A stretch of 64,000 nt of DNA from Peterkaempfera bronchialis (GTDB taxonomy: Bacteria; Actinomycetota; Actinomycetes; Streptomycetales; Streptomycetaceae), in NCBI RefSeq assembly GCF_003258605.2, contig NZ_CP031264.1:186001-250000 (forward strand), written 5' to 3'. Below the pieces are notes generated by a model that was given only the letters and a program-made list of their open reading frames with translations, made no database searches and was not told where the DNA came from. Position 1 is the stretch's first letter, and the number at the start of each line of letters is the position of its first letter. Of the stretch, positions 27,283-35,421 are shown in pieces. Both the position numbers and the translations under genes were made by a program.

Positions 27283-28317
27283 ATGCCCACCCCCACCCCC
27301 GCCGCCACGCCCGCCACCCCGGCCAGGCTCGGCGAGCTGTGGTTCACCCGCTGCCCGGTGCCCACCGCCACCGGGATCGCCGCCGAACTCGGCCTGCTGA
27401 CCGCCGAGTTCGCCCCCGAGGGGATCACCGTGCGATCCCTTCAGGACGCCCCGGCCGAGGTCGCCCGGGATCACCACTACACCCATGCGCTGCCCGGGCT
27501 GCTCCGCGAGGGCGGCAACGTCCCCGCGCTGTGGGCCCGTTCACGCGGCGAGGCCACCCGGCTGCTCGGCCTCAGCTGGATCGAGGAGCGGCAGGTGGTG
27601 CTGGTCCGCCCCGACTCCGGCCTCGGGTCGGCCGAGCAGCTGCGCGGCCGGCGCCTGGCGGTGCCCCGCCACCGCCTCGCCATCGACTTCTGGCGTGCCA
27701 TGGCGCTGGCAGGCTTCACGGGGGCGCTCGCCTCGGCCGGCCTGACCCTCGCCGACGCCCACCCGGTGGAGGTGCTGGCCGACGCCGGGCAGGGCCAGTG
27801 GGAGTCCGAACTGCGGGCGCTGCTGGCCGGCGAGGTCGACGCGGTGTACGCCAAGGGCGCCCTCGCCGCCGAGGCGGCCACCCGGCATGGCGCCGTGGTC
27901 GCGGTCGACCTGGACGACCTGCCCGACCGCCGGGCCCGGGTCAACAACGGCACCCCGCGCCCGCTGACGGTGCACCAGGACCTGCTGGACCGCCACCCCG
28001 AGCTGGTGGCGCGCTTTCTGGCCGTCCTGGTGGAGGCGGCCGACTGGGCTGCGGAGAACCCGGCGGGTACCGCGCGCATCCTCGGTGCCGAGACCGGCGC
28101 GGGACCGAGCGGCGTCGCCGCCGCCTACCGGGCGGGCGGCCACCGCACCCTCCACCTCGACCTCTCCGAGGAGCGCCTGGAGCTGCTGGCCCGGCAGGAG
28201 CGGTTCCTGCACGGCCAGGGGTTCCTGGACGCCCCCGTCGACGTCCGGGCCTGGTCCGACCCGGAGCCGCTGCGCCGCGCCCGGGAGACCGCCGCCGCCC
28301 GCCGTCACGCCGGATGA
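27283..28317 (+). CDS. DszB-like desulfinase homologue (SBP-fold, cytoplasmic)
   Basis: 344 residues with no signal peptide. It resembles 2'-hydroxybiphenyl-2-sulfinate desulfinase (DszB) over its length. RCPVPTATGIAAELGLL aligns with the DszB block NCPVPNALLTASESGFL, placing Cys24 on the catalytic Cys27. His65 lies ten residues before Arg75 in REGGNVPAL, matching the DszB His60/Arg70-x-GG spacing. The C-terminal ELLARQERFL also matches. DszB hydrolyses a C-S bond of a sulfinate to release sulfite. As the first gene of a cysteine-leader operon with an SsuD-like monooxygenase, it probably desulfurises an organic sulfinate. GGAG lies upstream of ATG 27283. A plain NMT1-type binding protein is the alternative, but that would not need the Cys/His/Arg set or lack a signal. 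Confidence 0.72.
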   Translation: MPTPTPAATPATPARLGELWFTRCPVPTATGIAAELGLLTAEFAPEGITVRSLQDAPAEVARDHHYTHALPGLLREGGNVPALWARSRGEATRLLGLSWIEERQVVLVRPDSGLGSAEQLRGRRLAVPRHRLAIDFWRAMALAGFTGALASAGLTLADAHPVEVLADAGQGQWESELRALLAGEVDAVYAKGALAAEAATRHGAVVAVDLDDLPDRRARVNNGTPRPLTVHQDLLDRHPELVARFLAVLVEAADWAAENPAGTARILGAETGAGPSGVAAAYRAGGHRTLHLDLSEERLELLARQERFLHGQGFLDAPVDVRAWSDPEPLRRARETAAARRHAG

Positions 28318-28354
28318 CCCCGCCCCCGCACCGACACCCGAGAAGGACACCCCC

Positions 28355-29380
28355 ATGACCGCCCGCACCCTCCGCACCACCGCCGCCCTGCTTTCGGCGG
28401 CAGCGCTGCTGGCCACCGCCGCCTGCGGCTCCTCCGACCCGCAGGTCTCCGCCGCCGGGGCGGGGTCCGCAGCGGAGCAGGTCACCCTGCGCGTTCCCGA
28501 CCCGGGCAACTCCGGCCCCCTGGCGCTCGGCAAGAAGGACGGCAGCCTCGCCGCCGCCCTGGCCACGGTGCACGCCAAGGTCGCCTGGACCGGCAGCGCC
28601 GGGCCCTTCGCCCCCGCCGCACAGGAGCTGAACGCCGGTCAGCTCGATGTCGCCCAGGGCTCCATCACCTCCGCGATCACCGCACTCTCCCAGAAGCCCG
28701 GCTTCAAGCTCTTCGCGGCCACCGCGCCCGACAAGGCGGGCGAGGGCATCCTGGTCAAGGACGGCTCCGGCATCCGCACCGTCAAGGACCTGGTGGGCCG
28801 GAAGGTCGCCGTCAGCCAGGGCGGCACCAGCGAGTACCTGCTGCTCAAGGCCCTCCAGCAGGAGAACATCCCGGTGGACCGCGTCAAGCGGGTCTACCTG
28901 GTCGCCAACCAGGCCGCCCCGGTCTTCAACTCGGGCCAGGTGGACGCCTGGGCGACCTGGGCGACCTTCTCGGTCACCGCCCTGTCCGGCGGCGCCCACT
29001 TCCTGGCCGACGGCGCCGCCGTGAAGTCCGACAACTACGCGGTCTGGGCGGTCCGCACCGCCTTCGCCGAGCAGCATCCCGAGGTGGTCCGGGCCTTCTA
29101 CCGGTATCTGCACGACGCCGGCGCCGCCGAGCTGAAGTCACCGGAGAAGTACCTCAATGTCTTCACCGACGCCGGGCCGGAGGCCGTCAGCGGACGCAGG
29201 CGCGAGATCACCCTGGACATCACACGTCAGGGCGCCACCGTCGAGCCCATCAGGGAGCCCGAGATCGAACGGTTCGACACCGTCGCCCGGTTCTTCCTCG
29301 ACCAGCGGGTCATCCCCGCCCCCATCGACGTGCGGCCCCACCTGATCGCCGCCGACCAGGTCACCGGGGGCGGATCGTGA
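28355..29380 (+). CDS. ABC transporter substrate-binding lipoprotein (SsuA-like)
   Basis: 341 residues. The signal peptide ends ATAACGSS (lipoprotein type), followed by an NMT1/SsuA-type binding fold: VTLRVPDPGNSGPLALGKKDG, LNAGQLDVAQGSITSAITALSQ, GRKVAVSQGGTSEYLLLKALQQENI, and NSGQVDAWATWATFS. Proteins of this group bind alkanesulfonates, taurine or sulfate esters. It is the only one of the operon's three SBP-fold proteins with an export signal, so it is the real receptor for the SsuBC-type transporter. Its stop overlaps the permease start (GTGA). Confidence 0.9.
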   Translation: MTARTLRTTAALLSAAALLATAACGSSDPQVSAAGAGSAAEQVTLRVPDPGNSGPLALGKKDGSLAAALATVHAKVAWTGSAGPFAPAAQELNAGQLDVAQGSITSAITALSQKPGFKLFAATAPDKAGEGILVKDGSGIRTVKDLVGRKVAVSQGGTSEYLLLKALQQENIPVDRVKRVYLVANQAAPVFNSGQVDAWATWATFSVTALSGGAHFLADGAAVKSDNYAVWAVRTAFAEQHPEVVRAFYRYLHDAGAAELKSPEKYLNVFTDAGPEAVSGRRREITLDITRQGATVEPIREPEIERFDTVARFFLDQRVIPAPIDVRPHLIAADQVTGGGS

Positions 29381-30240
29381 CCGCCCTGCTCGCCACCCCG
29401 GTCTCCGGCCGGTCGCCGGAGGAGCCGCCGCCCGGCCTGGTGCCGCCGCTGCCACCCCGTAGGCACACCGCCGCCCGGGGCAGACTCGCCGCCGCCCTGC
29501 GCGCGGTCGGCCCGCTGGCCCTGCTGGCCGGCTGGTGGACGGCCTCCGCCACCGGGGTGCTCACCCCGGACGTACTGGCCTCGCCTCCGGACGTGGTCCG
29601 CGCGGTCGGCGAACTGTGGGGCAACGGCCAACTCGCCGACGCCCTGCGGGTCTCCCTCACCCGCTCCGGCCTCGGGCTGCTGCTCGGCGCCGGCACAGGG
29701 CTGCTGCTGGGCATCGTCACCGGCCTGAGCAGGCTCGGCGACCAGCTGCTGGACTCCGCCGTACAGGTGCTGCGCACCCTGCCCTTCCTCGCGCTGGCGC
29801 CCCTCTTCATGGTCTGGTTCGGCATCGACGAGGCGTCCAAGGTGATCCTCATCGCGGTCGCCACCACCTTCCCCATGTACGTCAACACCGCCAGCGGGGT
29901 GCGCACCACCGACCCCAGGCTGCTGGAGGCCATGCGGACCTTCGGCCTGCACGGCATCGCCCTGGTCCGGCAGGTCGTGGTGCCCGCTGCACTGCCTTCG
30001 GTCCTGGCCGGCCTGCGGCTCTCCATGACGCTCTCCGTGATCGCCCTGGTCGCCGCCGAGGAGATCAACTCCACTGCCGGGATCGGCTATCTGATGGCCC
30101 AGGCGCAGAACTACGCCCGTACGGACATCCTCGCCCTGTGCGTGATCATCTACGGCGTGCTGGGCCTGGCCGCCGACGGGATCGTCCGCACCCTGGAGCG
30201 GCTGCTGGCACCCTGGCGCCGGGCGGGGGCCGCCCGATGA
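29377..30240 (+). CDS. ssuC: ABC transporter permease (SsuC-like)
   Basis: 287 residues of the nitrate/sulfonate/taurine permease family with six predicted spans. The conserved region is EAMRTFGLHGIALVRQVVVPAALPSVLAGLRLS, the EAA loop that docks on the ATPase, followed by VAAEEINSTAGIGYLMAQAQ. It starts at a GTG inside the stop codon of the binding protein and ends in an ATGA overlap with the ATPase gene, so the three are translated together. Confidence 0.88.
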   Translation: MTALLATPVSGRSPEEPPPGLVPPLPPRRHTAARGRLAAALRAVGPLALLAGWWTASATGVLTPDVLASPPDVVRAVGELWGNGQLADALRVSLTRSGLGLLLGAGTGLLLGIVTGLSRLGDQLLDSAVQVLRTLPFLALAPLFMVWFGIDEASKVILIAVATTFPMYVNTASGVRTTDPRLLEAMRTFGLHGIALVRQVVVPAALPSVLAGLRLSMTLSVIALVAAEEINSTAGIGYLMAQAQNYARTDILALCVIIYGVLGLAADGIVRTLERLLAPWRRAGAAR

Positions 30241-31025
30241 GCCCCGCCGACGCCGCCGACGCCGCCGACGCCGCCACCGGGACCGCCGAGACCGCCGGTA
30301 CCGCCGTCCGGCTGCGCCGTCTGCGCCGGGTCTTCGGGGGCCGCGCCGTCCTGGACGGTATCGACCTCGACCTGGGGCGCGGCGAGTTCACCGCGCTGCT
30401 CGGTGCCAGCGGCACCGGCAAGACCACCCTGCTGCGCATCCTGGCCGGTCTGGACGCCGCCGACGAGGGCACCGTGCTGGTCCCCCCGTCCCGCACCGTG
30501 GTCTTCCAGGAACCCCGGCTGGTGCCCTCCAAACGGGTCCTCGGCAATGTCACCGTCGGCCTGCCGTCCGGCGCCCGCACCCGGGAGCGGGGCATCGCCG
30601 CCCTCGCCGAAGTCGGCCTGGAGCGCCACCGCGACGCCTGGCCCGGCACCCTGTCCGGCGGCGAGTCGCAGCGTGTCGCCTTGGCCCGCGCCCTGCTCCG
30701 CGAGCCCGAACTGCTGCTGCTGGACGAGCCGTTCGCCGCCCTGGACGCCCTCACCCGGCTGCGGATGCAGGACCTGGTCGGCGAGCTGTGCCGCCGCCAC
30801 CGCCCCGCCGTCCTGCTGGTCACCCATGACGTCGACGAGGCGGTCCGGCTCGCCGACCGGGTGCTGGTGCTGCGCGACGGCCGACTCATCACCGACGTAC
30901 GGACCGACCTGCCCGGCCCCCGTGACAGCGCCGACCCGGCCTTCGCCGTACTGCGCCGCCGTCTGCTCGCCGACCTCGGCGTCACCTCCACCCCGATCCC
31001 CGCCACCACTCCCGACAGGACGTGA
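30237..31025 (+). CDS. ssuB: ABC transporter ATP-binding protein (SsuB-like)
   Basis: 262 residues of the nitrate/sulfonate class. Walker A GASGTGKTT, Q-loop VFQEPRLVPSKRVLGNV, signature LSGGESQRVALARAL, Walker B LLLLDEPFAALDALTR and H-loop LVTHDVDEAVRLADRV are all present. The N-terminus has a short Ala-Asp repeat (DAADAADAA). It energises the SsuC-like permease, and its start overlaps the permease stop. Confidence 0.9.
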   Translation: MSPADAADAADAATGTAETAGTAVRLRRLRRVFGGRAVLDGIDLDLGRGEFTALLGASGTGKTTLLRILAGLDAADEGTVLVPPSRTVVFQEPRLVPSKRVLGNVTVGLPSGARTRERGIAALAEVGLERHRDAWPGTLSGGESQRVALARALLREPELLLLDEPFAALDALTRLRMQDLVGELCRRHRPAVLLVTHDVDEAVRLADRVLVLRDGRLITDVRTDLPGPRDSADPAFAVLRRRLLADLGVTSTPIPATTPDRT

Positions 31026-31029
31026 TCCC

Positions 31030-31965
31030 ATGGCCCTCACCCTCGGCGTGCATGCCTCCAACCCCTCCCTCTACCACCTCTCGCGCCTCCCCCACCTGCT
31101 CGACCAGGAGCTCGCGCCGCTCGGCGAGACCGGCGTCTGGCACCGCTACACCGACGGCACCCGCACCGGGGCGCTGCTCGCCGACGGCACCCTGGACTTC
31201 GGCGGCACCGGCTCCACCCCGCCGGTGACCGCTCAGGCCGACGGGCATGACATCGTCTACACCGCCGTCTCCGCGCCCCGCCCCGGCCATGGCGCGCTGC
31301 TGGTCGCCGCCGCCGGGCCGGTGCACCGGGTCGCCGACCTCAAGGGGACCACCGTCGTGCTCGGCATCGGCTCCTGGCAGACCCATCTGCTGGCCAAGGC
31401 CCTGGACCGGGCCGGACTCTCCTACCGCGACGACATCACCGCCCAGCGCCCCAACGACTCCGCGCGGCACCCGGCCGAGCGGCTGCGCTCCGGCGAGATC
31501 GGCGGCTGGATCGCGCAGGAGGCGGACCTGGCCGCCGCCCTGCGGTCCGGGGACTTCAGGGTGCTGCTGCCGACCGCCGAGGTGATCACTGACCGCTCCG
31601 TCTTCTTCGCCCGCCGCGACCTGGCCGAGCAGCGGCCCGAGGTCGTCGCCGCGATCGCCGCGGCCCTCCAGCGGGCCGACGACTGGGCGGCGGCCCACCC
31701 CCGGGAGGCCGCCGAGGCGGTCGCGGCGGACCTGGGCGGCAGCGCAGACGACTGGGAGACGGCGCATCGGCTGCTGCCCTGGCGGCTGGAGCCCGTCTCC
31801 GACGCCTTCCTGGCCGAGCAGCAGGAGGCCGCCGACATCCTGCACGCGGTCGGCTTCACCGCCCGGCCGATCCGCACCGCCGATGCCTCGGTGGACGCCC
31901 TGCGGGCGCCCGTGGCGGCGGCCCTGGAGCGCGTCGCCGCCTCCCGTACCGGCCGGGAGGGCTGA
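31030..31965 (+). CDS. SsuA/NMT1-fold protein without export signal
   Basis: 311 residues beginning directly with the first beta strand of the binding fold (MALTLGVHASNPSLYHLSRL); no signal peptide or lipobox. The fold continues with ADGTLDFGGTGSTPPVTAQADG, VADLKGTTVVLGIGSWQTHLLAKALDRAGL and RSGEIGGWIAQEADLAAALRSGDF. It has no cysteine at the DszB position, so desulfinase chemistry is not supported. A cytoplasmic sulfonate-binding protein, an enzyme of the same fold, or a mis-set start are the options; no upstream signal-peptide region is available because the ATPase stop is four bases away. Confidence 0.7.
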   Translation: MALTLGVHASNPSLYHLSRLPHLLDQELAPLGETGVWHRYTDGTRTGALLADGTLDFGGTGSTPPVTAQADGHDIVYTAVSAPRPGHGALLVAAAGPVHRVADLKGTTVVLGIGSWQTHLLAKALDRAGLSYRDDITAQRPNDSARHPAERLRSGEIGGWIAQEADLAAALRSGDFRVLLPTAEVITDRSVFFARRDLAEQRPEVVAAIAAALQRADDWAAAHPREAAEAVAADLGGSADDWETAHRLLPWRLEPVSDAFLAEQQEAADILHAVGFTARPIRTADASVDALRAPVAAALERVAASRTGREG

Positions 31966-31971
31966 CCTGCG

Positions 31972-33045
31972 ATGGCCACCGAAGTCCTCTGGTATGTCAT
32001 CCCCCGCGAAGGCGGCTACCCCTGGGAGCCGGCCGGCCGCCGCCCCGTCGATCTGCGCTATCTCCAGCGGCTGGCCGGGGCGGTGGAGAGCCTCGGCTTC
32101 ACCGGCGCGCTGCTGGCCACCGACCTGTACGACGTGTGGGCCCTGGGCAGCGCCCTCTCCGCCGCCACCAGCACCCGGTTCAAACCGCTGCTGGCCGTCC
32201 ACCCCGGGCTGATCTCGCCGACCCTGCTGGCCAAGCAGGCCCTCACCTTCGAGCATCTCTTCGGCGGGCGGCTGCGCTTCAATGTGGTCAACGGCTCCAC
32301 CCGGCACCTCGCCCAGTACGGCCTCCACCTGGAGGGCGACGAGCGGTATGCGCTCAGCACGGAGTACTGGTCGCTGGTCAAGCGGCTCACCGCAGGCGAG
32401 GTCTTCGACCACAAGGGCCGCTTCTACGAGCTCAGGGACGCCGGCGCCGACCTGCGGGAGGTGCCTCCGGTGCAGCGGCCGCACATCCCGCTCTGGTTCG
32501 GCGGCTCCTCGGCGGCGGGCATCGAGATGGCGGCCGAGCAGGTGGACGTCTACCTCACCTGGGGCGAGCCCGTACCGCAGCTCAAGGAGAAGCTGGACCG
32601 GGTCCGCGCACGGGCCGCCGCGTACGGCCGCACCCTGCGCATCGGGCTGCGGCTGCACCTGATCGTCCGCGACACCGAGGACGCGGCGTGGGCGGCGGCC
32701 GACCGGCTGCTGGACGTCACCAGCGAGGCCACCTACGCCGCCCGCCTGGGCGAGGCCCGGGATGCCGACGGGGTGGGCTGGCAGCGGCAGTTCCGCCAGC
32801 ACGGCGGCCGGGTCCCGGCCCACGCCCGCGAGCTGGAGACCTACCCCAACCTGTGGCCCGGGATGAGCCTCTTCCGGCCCGGGCCCGGCACCGCCGTGGT
32901 CGGTTCCACCGCCCAGGTGGTGGAGCGGCTCCAGGAGTTCGAGTCGCTGGGCGTGGACACCTTCATTCTCTCCGGCAACCCGCTGCTCGAAGAGGCCTAC
33001 CGGGTGGGCGAGACGGTGCTGCCCGCCCTGGGCGTCACCGGCTGA
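31972..33045 (+). CDS. ssuD: SsuD-like FMNH2-dependent alkanesulfonate monooxygenase
   Basis: 357 residues of the bacterial luciferase-like family, closest in pattern to alkanesulfonate monooxygenase. SsuD landmarks are kept: Arg227/His229 in LRLHLIVRDTED (Arg226/His228 in E. coli), QVDVYLTWGEP, the GPGTAVVGSTAQ phosphate loop with its preceding Arg, and Tyr343 in EEAYRVGE. The E. coli Cys54 position is not Cys, and the long C-terminal tail of the E. coli enzyme is missing. It cleaves C-S bonds of sulfonates to aldehyde plus sulfite, using reduced flavin. No flavin reductase (SsuE) is encoded nearby. GGAGGG lies upstream of ATG 31972. Confidence 0.88.
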   Translation: MATEVLWYVIPREGGYPWEPAGRRPVDLRYLQRLAGAVESLGFTGALLATDLYDVWALGSALSAATSTRFKPLLAVHPGLISPTLLAKQALTFEHLFGGRLRFNVVNGSTRHLAQYGLHLEGDERYALSTEYWSLVKRLTAGEVFDHKGRFYELRDAGADLREVPPVQRPHIPLWFGGSSAAGIEMAAEQVDVYLTWGEPVPQLKEKLDRVRARAAAYGRTLRIGLRLHLIVRDTEDAAWAAADRLLDVTSEATYAARLGEARDADGVGWQRQFRQHGGRVPAHARELETYPNLWPGMSLFRPGPGTAVVGSTAQVVERLQEFESLGVDTFILSGNPLLEEAYRVGETVLPALGVTG

Positions 33046-33053
33046 CCGCCCCC

Positions 33054-33095
33054 GCGCGGTGCGGCCCGGCCCGACCGGGTCCGGCCGCACCGCGC
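33054..33095. terminator. Hairpin terminator after the sulfur operon
   Basis: GCGCGGTGCGGCC (33054-33066) pairs with its exact complement at 33083-33095, with a 16-base loop that can form a small inner stem. It starts nine bases past the monooxygenase stop and faces a convergent gene. The 113 bp from there to the regulator's stop show nothing convincing. Confidence 0.75.
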
Positions 33096-33208
33096 CCCAC
33101 CGCTGCGGTCAGTCGCGCTCGCGCCGCAGCCGGGCCGCGAGCAGCAGCAGGGCGACCGCCGCCCCGGCCCCGTCGACCGCAGTAGCGCCCCGCCCGGTCA
33201 GTAGGCGT

Positions 33209-33928
33209 TCAGCGACCGGCGGTGGCGGGCTGCGGCTGCTGCCCGTCCGCTGCGGCCCGGGCCGCGAGGATCTCCAGGGCCGTGGCGCGGGTGTTGGCCA
33301 CATGGCGCCGGGCGAGGTGCGCGGCGGTCTCCGGGTCGCCCGCGCGCACGGCGTGGAACAGCTCCTCGTGCTCACCGCACATCAGCGGCCCGTCCCCCGG
33401 CTCCGCCGTGAGCCGGAAGAGCCGGCGCAGCCGCCCGTCCAGCGGCTGCATGAGGTCCTGGAGCAGCGGGTTCCCGGACAGGACGACGATCTGGCGGTGG
33501 AAGTCGGCGTTGAGCGCGGCGACGTCGCGGGCCCGTCCGCGCTCGGCGGCCCGCCGGGCGCGGGCGAGCAACTGCTCCAGCCGGCGCAGGCCCGCCGGGT
33601 CGGCATGCCGTGCGGCCAGGTCTGCGGCGAGCGCCTCAAGGTGTTCGCGGACGTCGAAGAAGTGCGCGGTGTCCTCCACCCCGACCTGGGACACGATGGT
33701 GCCGCGCCGGGGCAGGGTGGTGAGGAACGCCTCCGCCTCCAGCCGCTGCATGGCCTCGCGGACCGGAATGCGGGAGACCTCGAACTCCTCGGCCAGGTTG
33801 CGTTCGACCACCCGCTGGCCGGGTGCGAGCTGCCCCTCGATGATCAGCTCGCGGAGCGCCTCGTAGACCTGGTCGCGCAGGGACCTGTCCCCGGCCCCGA
33901 TGCTCCTGCCCCACCCGGTCTGCGCCAT
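33209..33928 (-). CDS. FadR-subfamily GntR regulator
   Basis: 239 residues. The winged helix (LRDQVYEALRELIIEGQLAPGQRVVERNLAEEFEVSRIPVREAMQRLE) is followed by an FCD domain with the ligand residues in ALNADFHRQIVVLSGNPLLQDLM and HEELFHAVRAGD. It is divergent from the amidohydrolase/APC permease pair. The 21-bp palindrome at 34003-34023 in the shared promoter region is its probable operator. Likely a repressor released by a nitrogen-ring or amino compound metabolised by that pair. Confidence 0.86.
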   Translation of the reverse strand: MAQTGWGRSIGAGDRSLRDQVYEALRELIIEGQLAPGQRVVERNLAEEFEVSRIPVREAMQRLEAEAFLTTLPRRGTIVSQVGVEDTAHFFDVREHLEALAADLAARHADPAGLRRLEQLLARARRAAERGRARDVAALNADFHRQIVVLSGNPLLQDLMQPLDGRLRRLFRLTAEPGDGPLMCGEHEELFHAVRAGDPETAAHLARRHVANTRATALEILAARAAADGQQPQPATAGR

Positions 33929-34002
33929 CTCGCACCTTTCGCTGCCGACGTTCTGCCGTTCCCCGGTTCATCCTAGTCCCCGCCAGCCGAAAGAACCTCT
34001 TG

Positions 34003-34023
34003 CTTGGTATTCGGTATACCAAG
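34003..34023. promoter_or_regulatory. Palindromic operator CTTGGTAT-N5-ATACCAAG
   Basis: Perfect 8-bp arms with a 5-base spacer (TCGGT) lie 52-72 bp before the amidohydrolase start and 75-95 bp before the GntR start. The TTGGTAT/ATACCAA form is typical of FadR-type GntR operators, and the AT-rich core stands out from the surrounding GC-rich DNA. Confidence 0.65.
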
Positions 34024-34074
34024 TAGCTTGTGCCTGGCCATCCGGCCGTACCCTCACGCGTTCGGAAAGTCCTG

Positions 34075-35358
34075 ATGCACAGCACCCCCTCACACCCCAC
34101 CGTGTTGGCCGATGTCACCCTGCCGGACGGCCGACGCGCGGACGTGTCCCTGCGCGACGGTCTCGTCGCAGCCGTCCATGAGCGCCCCTCGCCCACCGAG
34201 GCGGCCACCGCAAGGGCCGAAGAGGCCGACGGGGCAGACGGGGCAGACGGCCGCCGGCTGTACCTGGCCGGTGCGCTTCTGCTCCCGGCGCTGGTGGACG
34301 GCCACACCCACCTGGACAAGACGTTCCTCGGAGCGCCCTGGCAGCCGCATCAGGCCGGCGGCACGATCCGTGAGCGGGTCACCGCCGAGCTCGACATCAG
34401 GCGCCGCCTCACCGTGCCGGTCGCCGAGCGCGCCCTGGCACTGGTCCACCGGATGGTGGGCCACGGTACGGGGCACACCCGGTCGCATGTCGACATCGAC
34501 CCGCAGTCCGGCCTGGCGGGCCTGCACGCGCTGCTGGAGGTCCGCGAGCGCGTCCGCGAGCTGATGACGGTGCAGATCGTCGCCTTCCCGCAGAGCGGGG
34601 TGGTCACCGCACCCGGCGTCCCCGCCCTGCTGGACGCGGCACTGCGCGACGGCGCCGACCTGGTCGGCGGCCTGGACCCGCACGGCTTCGACGGCGACAT
34701 CGACGGACAGCTCGACATCGTCTTCGGGCTCGCCGAGCGGCATGGCGTCGGCGTCGACCTCCATCTGCACGACCCCCGCGAGGTCGGGGCCGCGCAGCTG
34801 CGTGACATCGCGGCCCGCACTGCCGCGCTGGGCCTGGGGGGCCGGGTGACGGTCAGCCATGCCTACTGCCTCGGCGACATCGACGACGCCACCTTCGCCC
34901 GCACGGCCTCGGCGCTGGCGGAGGCCGGGGTGTCCATCCTCACCAACGGCCCGGCCGGGCCCATGCCGCCCGTACTGCGGCTGCGCGAGGCGGGCGTCCG
35001 TGTCTTCGCAGGCTCCGACAACATCCGCGACGCCTGGTGGCCCTACGGCACCGGCGACATGCTGGAGCGAGCGACCGTCATCGGCCTGCGCTCCGAGCTG
35101 ATGACCGACGACGAGCTGCACCTGGCGGCCTCGCTGGTCACCACGGAGGCCGCCGCCGCGCTGGGCCTGGACCGCTATGGACTCCGGCCGGGCGACCGCG
35201 CCGACCTGGTCGCCGTCGCGGCCGGCAGCGTCGCCGAGGCGGTCGCCGCCCATCCCCGGCGGCTGCTGGTGATGCACGCCGGCCGCGTGGTGGCGACCGA
35301 CGGCTGCCCGGTGCCCGGCCTGCCGACCCCCGAACCGGGCATCGAGCGCGCCTGGTAG
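34075..35358 (+). CDS. Cytosine-deaminase-like amidohydrolase
   Basis: 427 residues of the metal-dependent amidohydrolase superfamily, CodA/N-isopropylammelide branch. Metal and catalytic residues are visible in GHTHLDKTF, TRSHVDID, DLHLHDPRE, SHAYCLGD and FAGSDNIRDAWWPYG (equivalent of the CodA HDD...PWYPLG region, which carries the metal-binding Asp). It deaminates or hydrolyses a cyclic nitrogen compound in the cytoplasm; the missing His before the Asp pair makes the substrate uncertain. ATG 34075 is preferred over the longer frame, with CGGAAAG upstream. It is followed by an APC permease, which probably imports its substrate. Confidence 0.82.
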   Translation: MHSTPSHPTVLADVTLPDGRRADVSLRDGLVAAVHERPSPTEAATARAEEADGADGADGRRLYLAGALLLPALVDGHTHLDKTFLGAPWQPHQAGGTIRERVTAELDIRRRLTVPVAERALALVHRMVGHGTGHTRSHVDIDPQSGLAGLHALLEVRERVRELMTVQIVAFPQSGVVTAPGVPALLDAALRDGADLVGGLDPHGFDGDIDGQLDIVFGLAERHGVGVDLHLHDPREVGAAQLRDIAARTAALGLGGRVTVSHAYCLGDIDDATFARTASALAEAGVSILTNGPAGPMPPVLRLREAGVRVFAGSDNIRDAWWPYGTGDMLERATVIGLRSELMTDDELHLAASLVTTEAAAALGLDRYGLRPGDRADLVAVAAGSVAEAVAAHPRRLLVMHAGRVVATDGCPVPGLPTPEPGIERAW

Positions 35359-35421
35359 CGCACCGCCCGGGCGCCGCTCCGCCCCTCACCCTCCCCCTCC
35401 CCCAGCCCAGCAAGGAGTCCC

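Noticed and set aside
33109-33375. 88-codon reverse frame ending in a hydrophobic segment beyond the GntR stop
   Set aside because: Most of it overlaps the GntR gene in another frame and there is no start or ribosome site for the tail alone.
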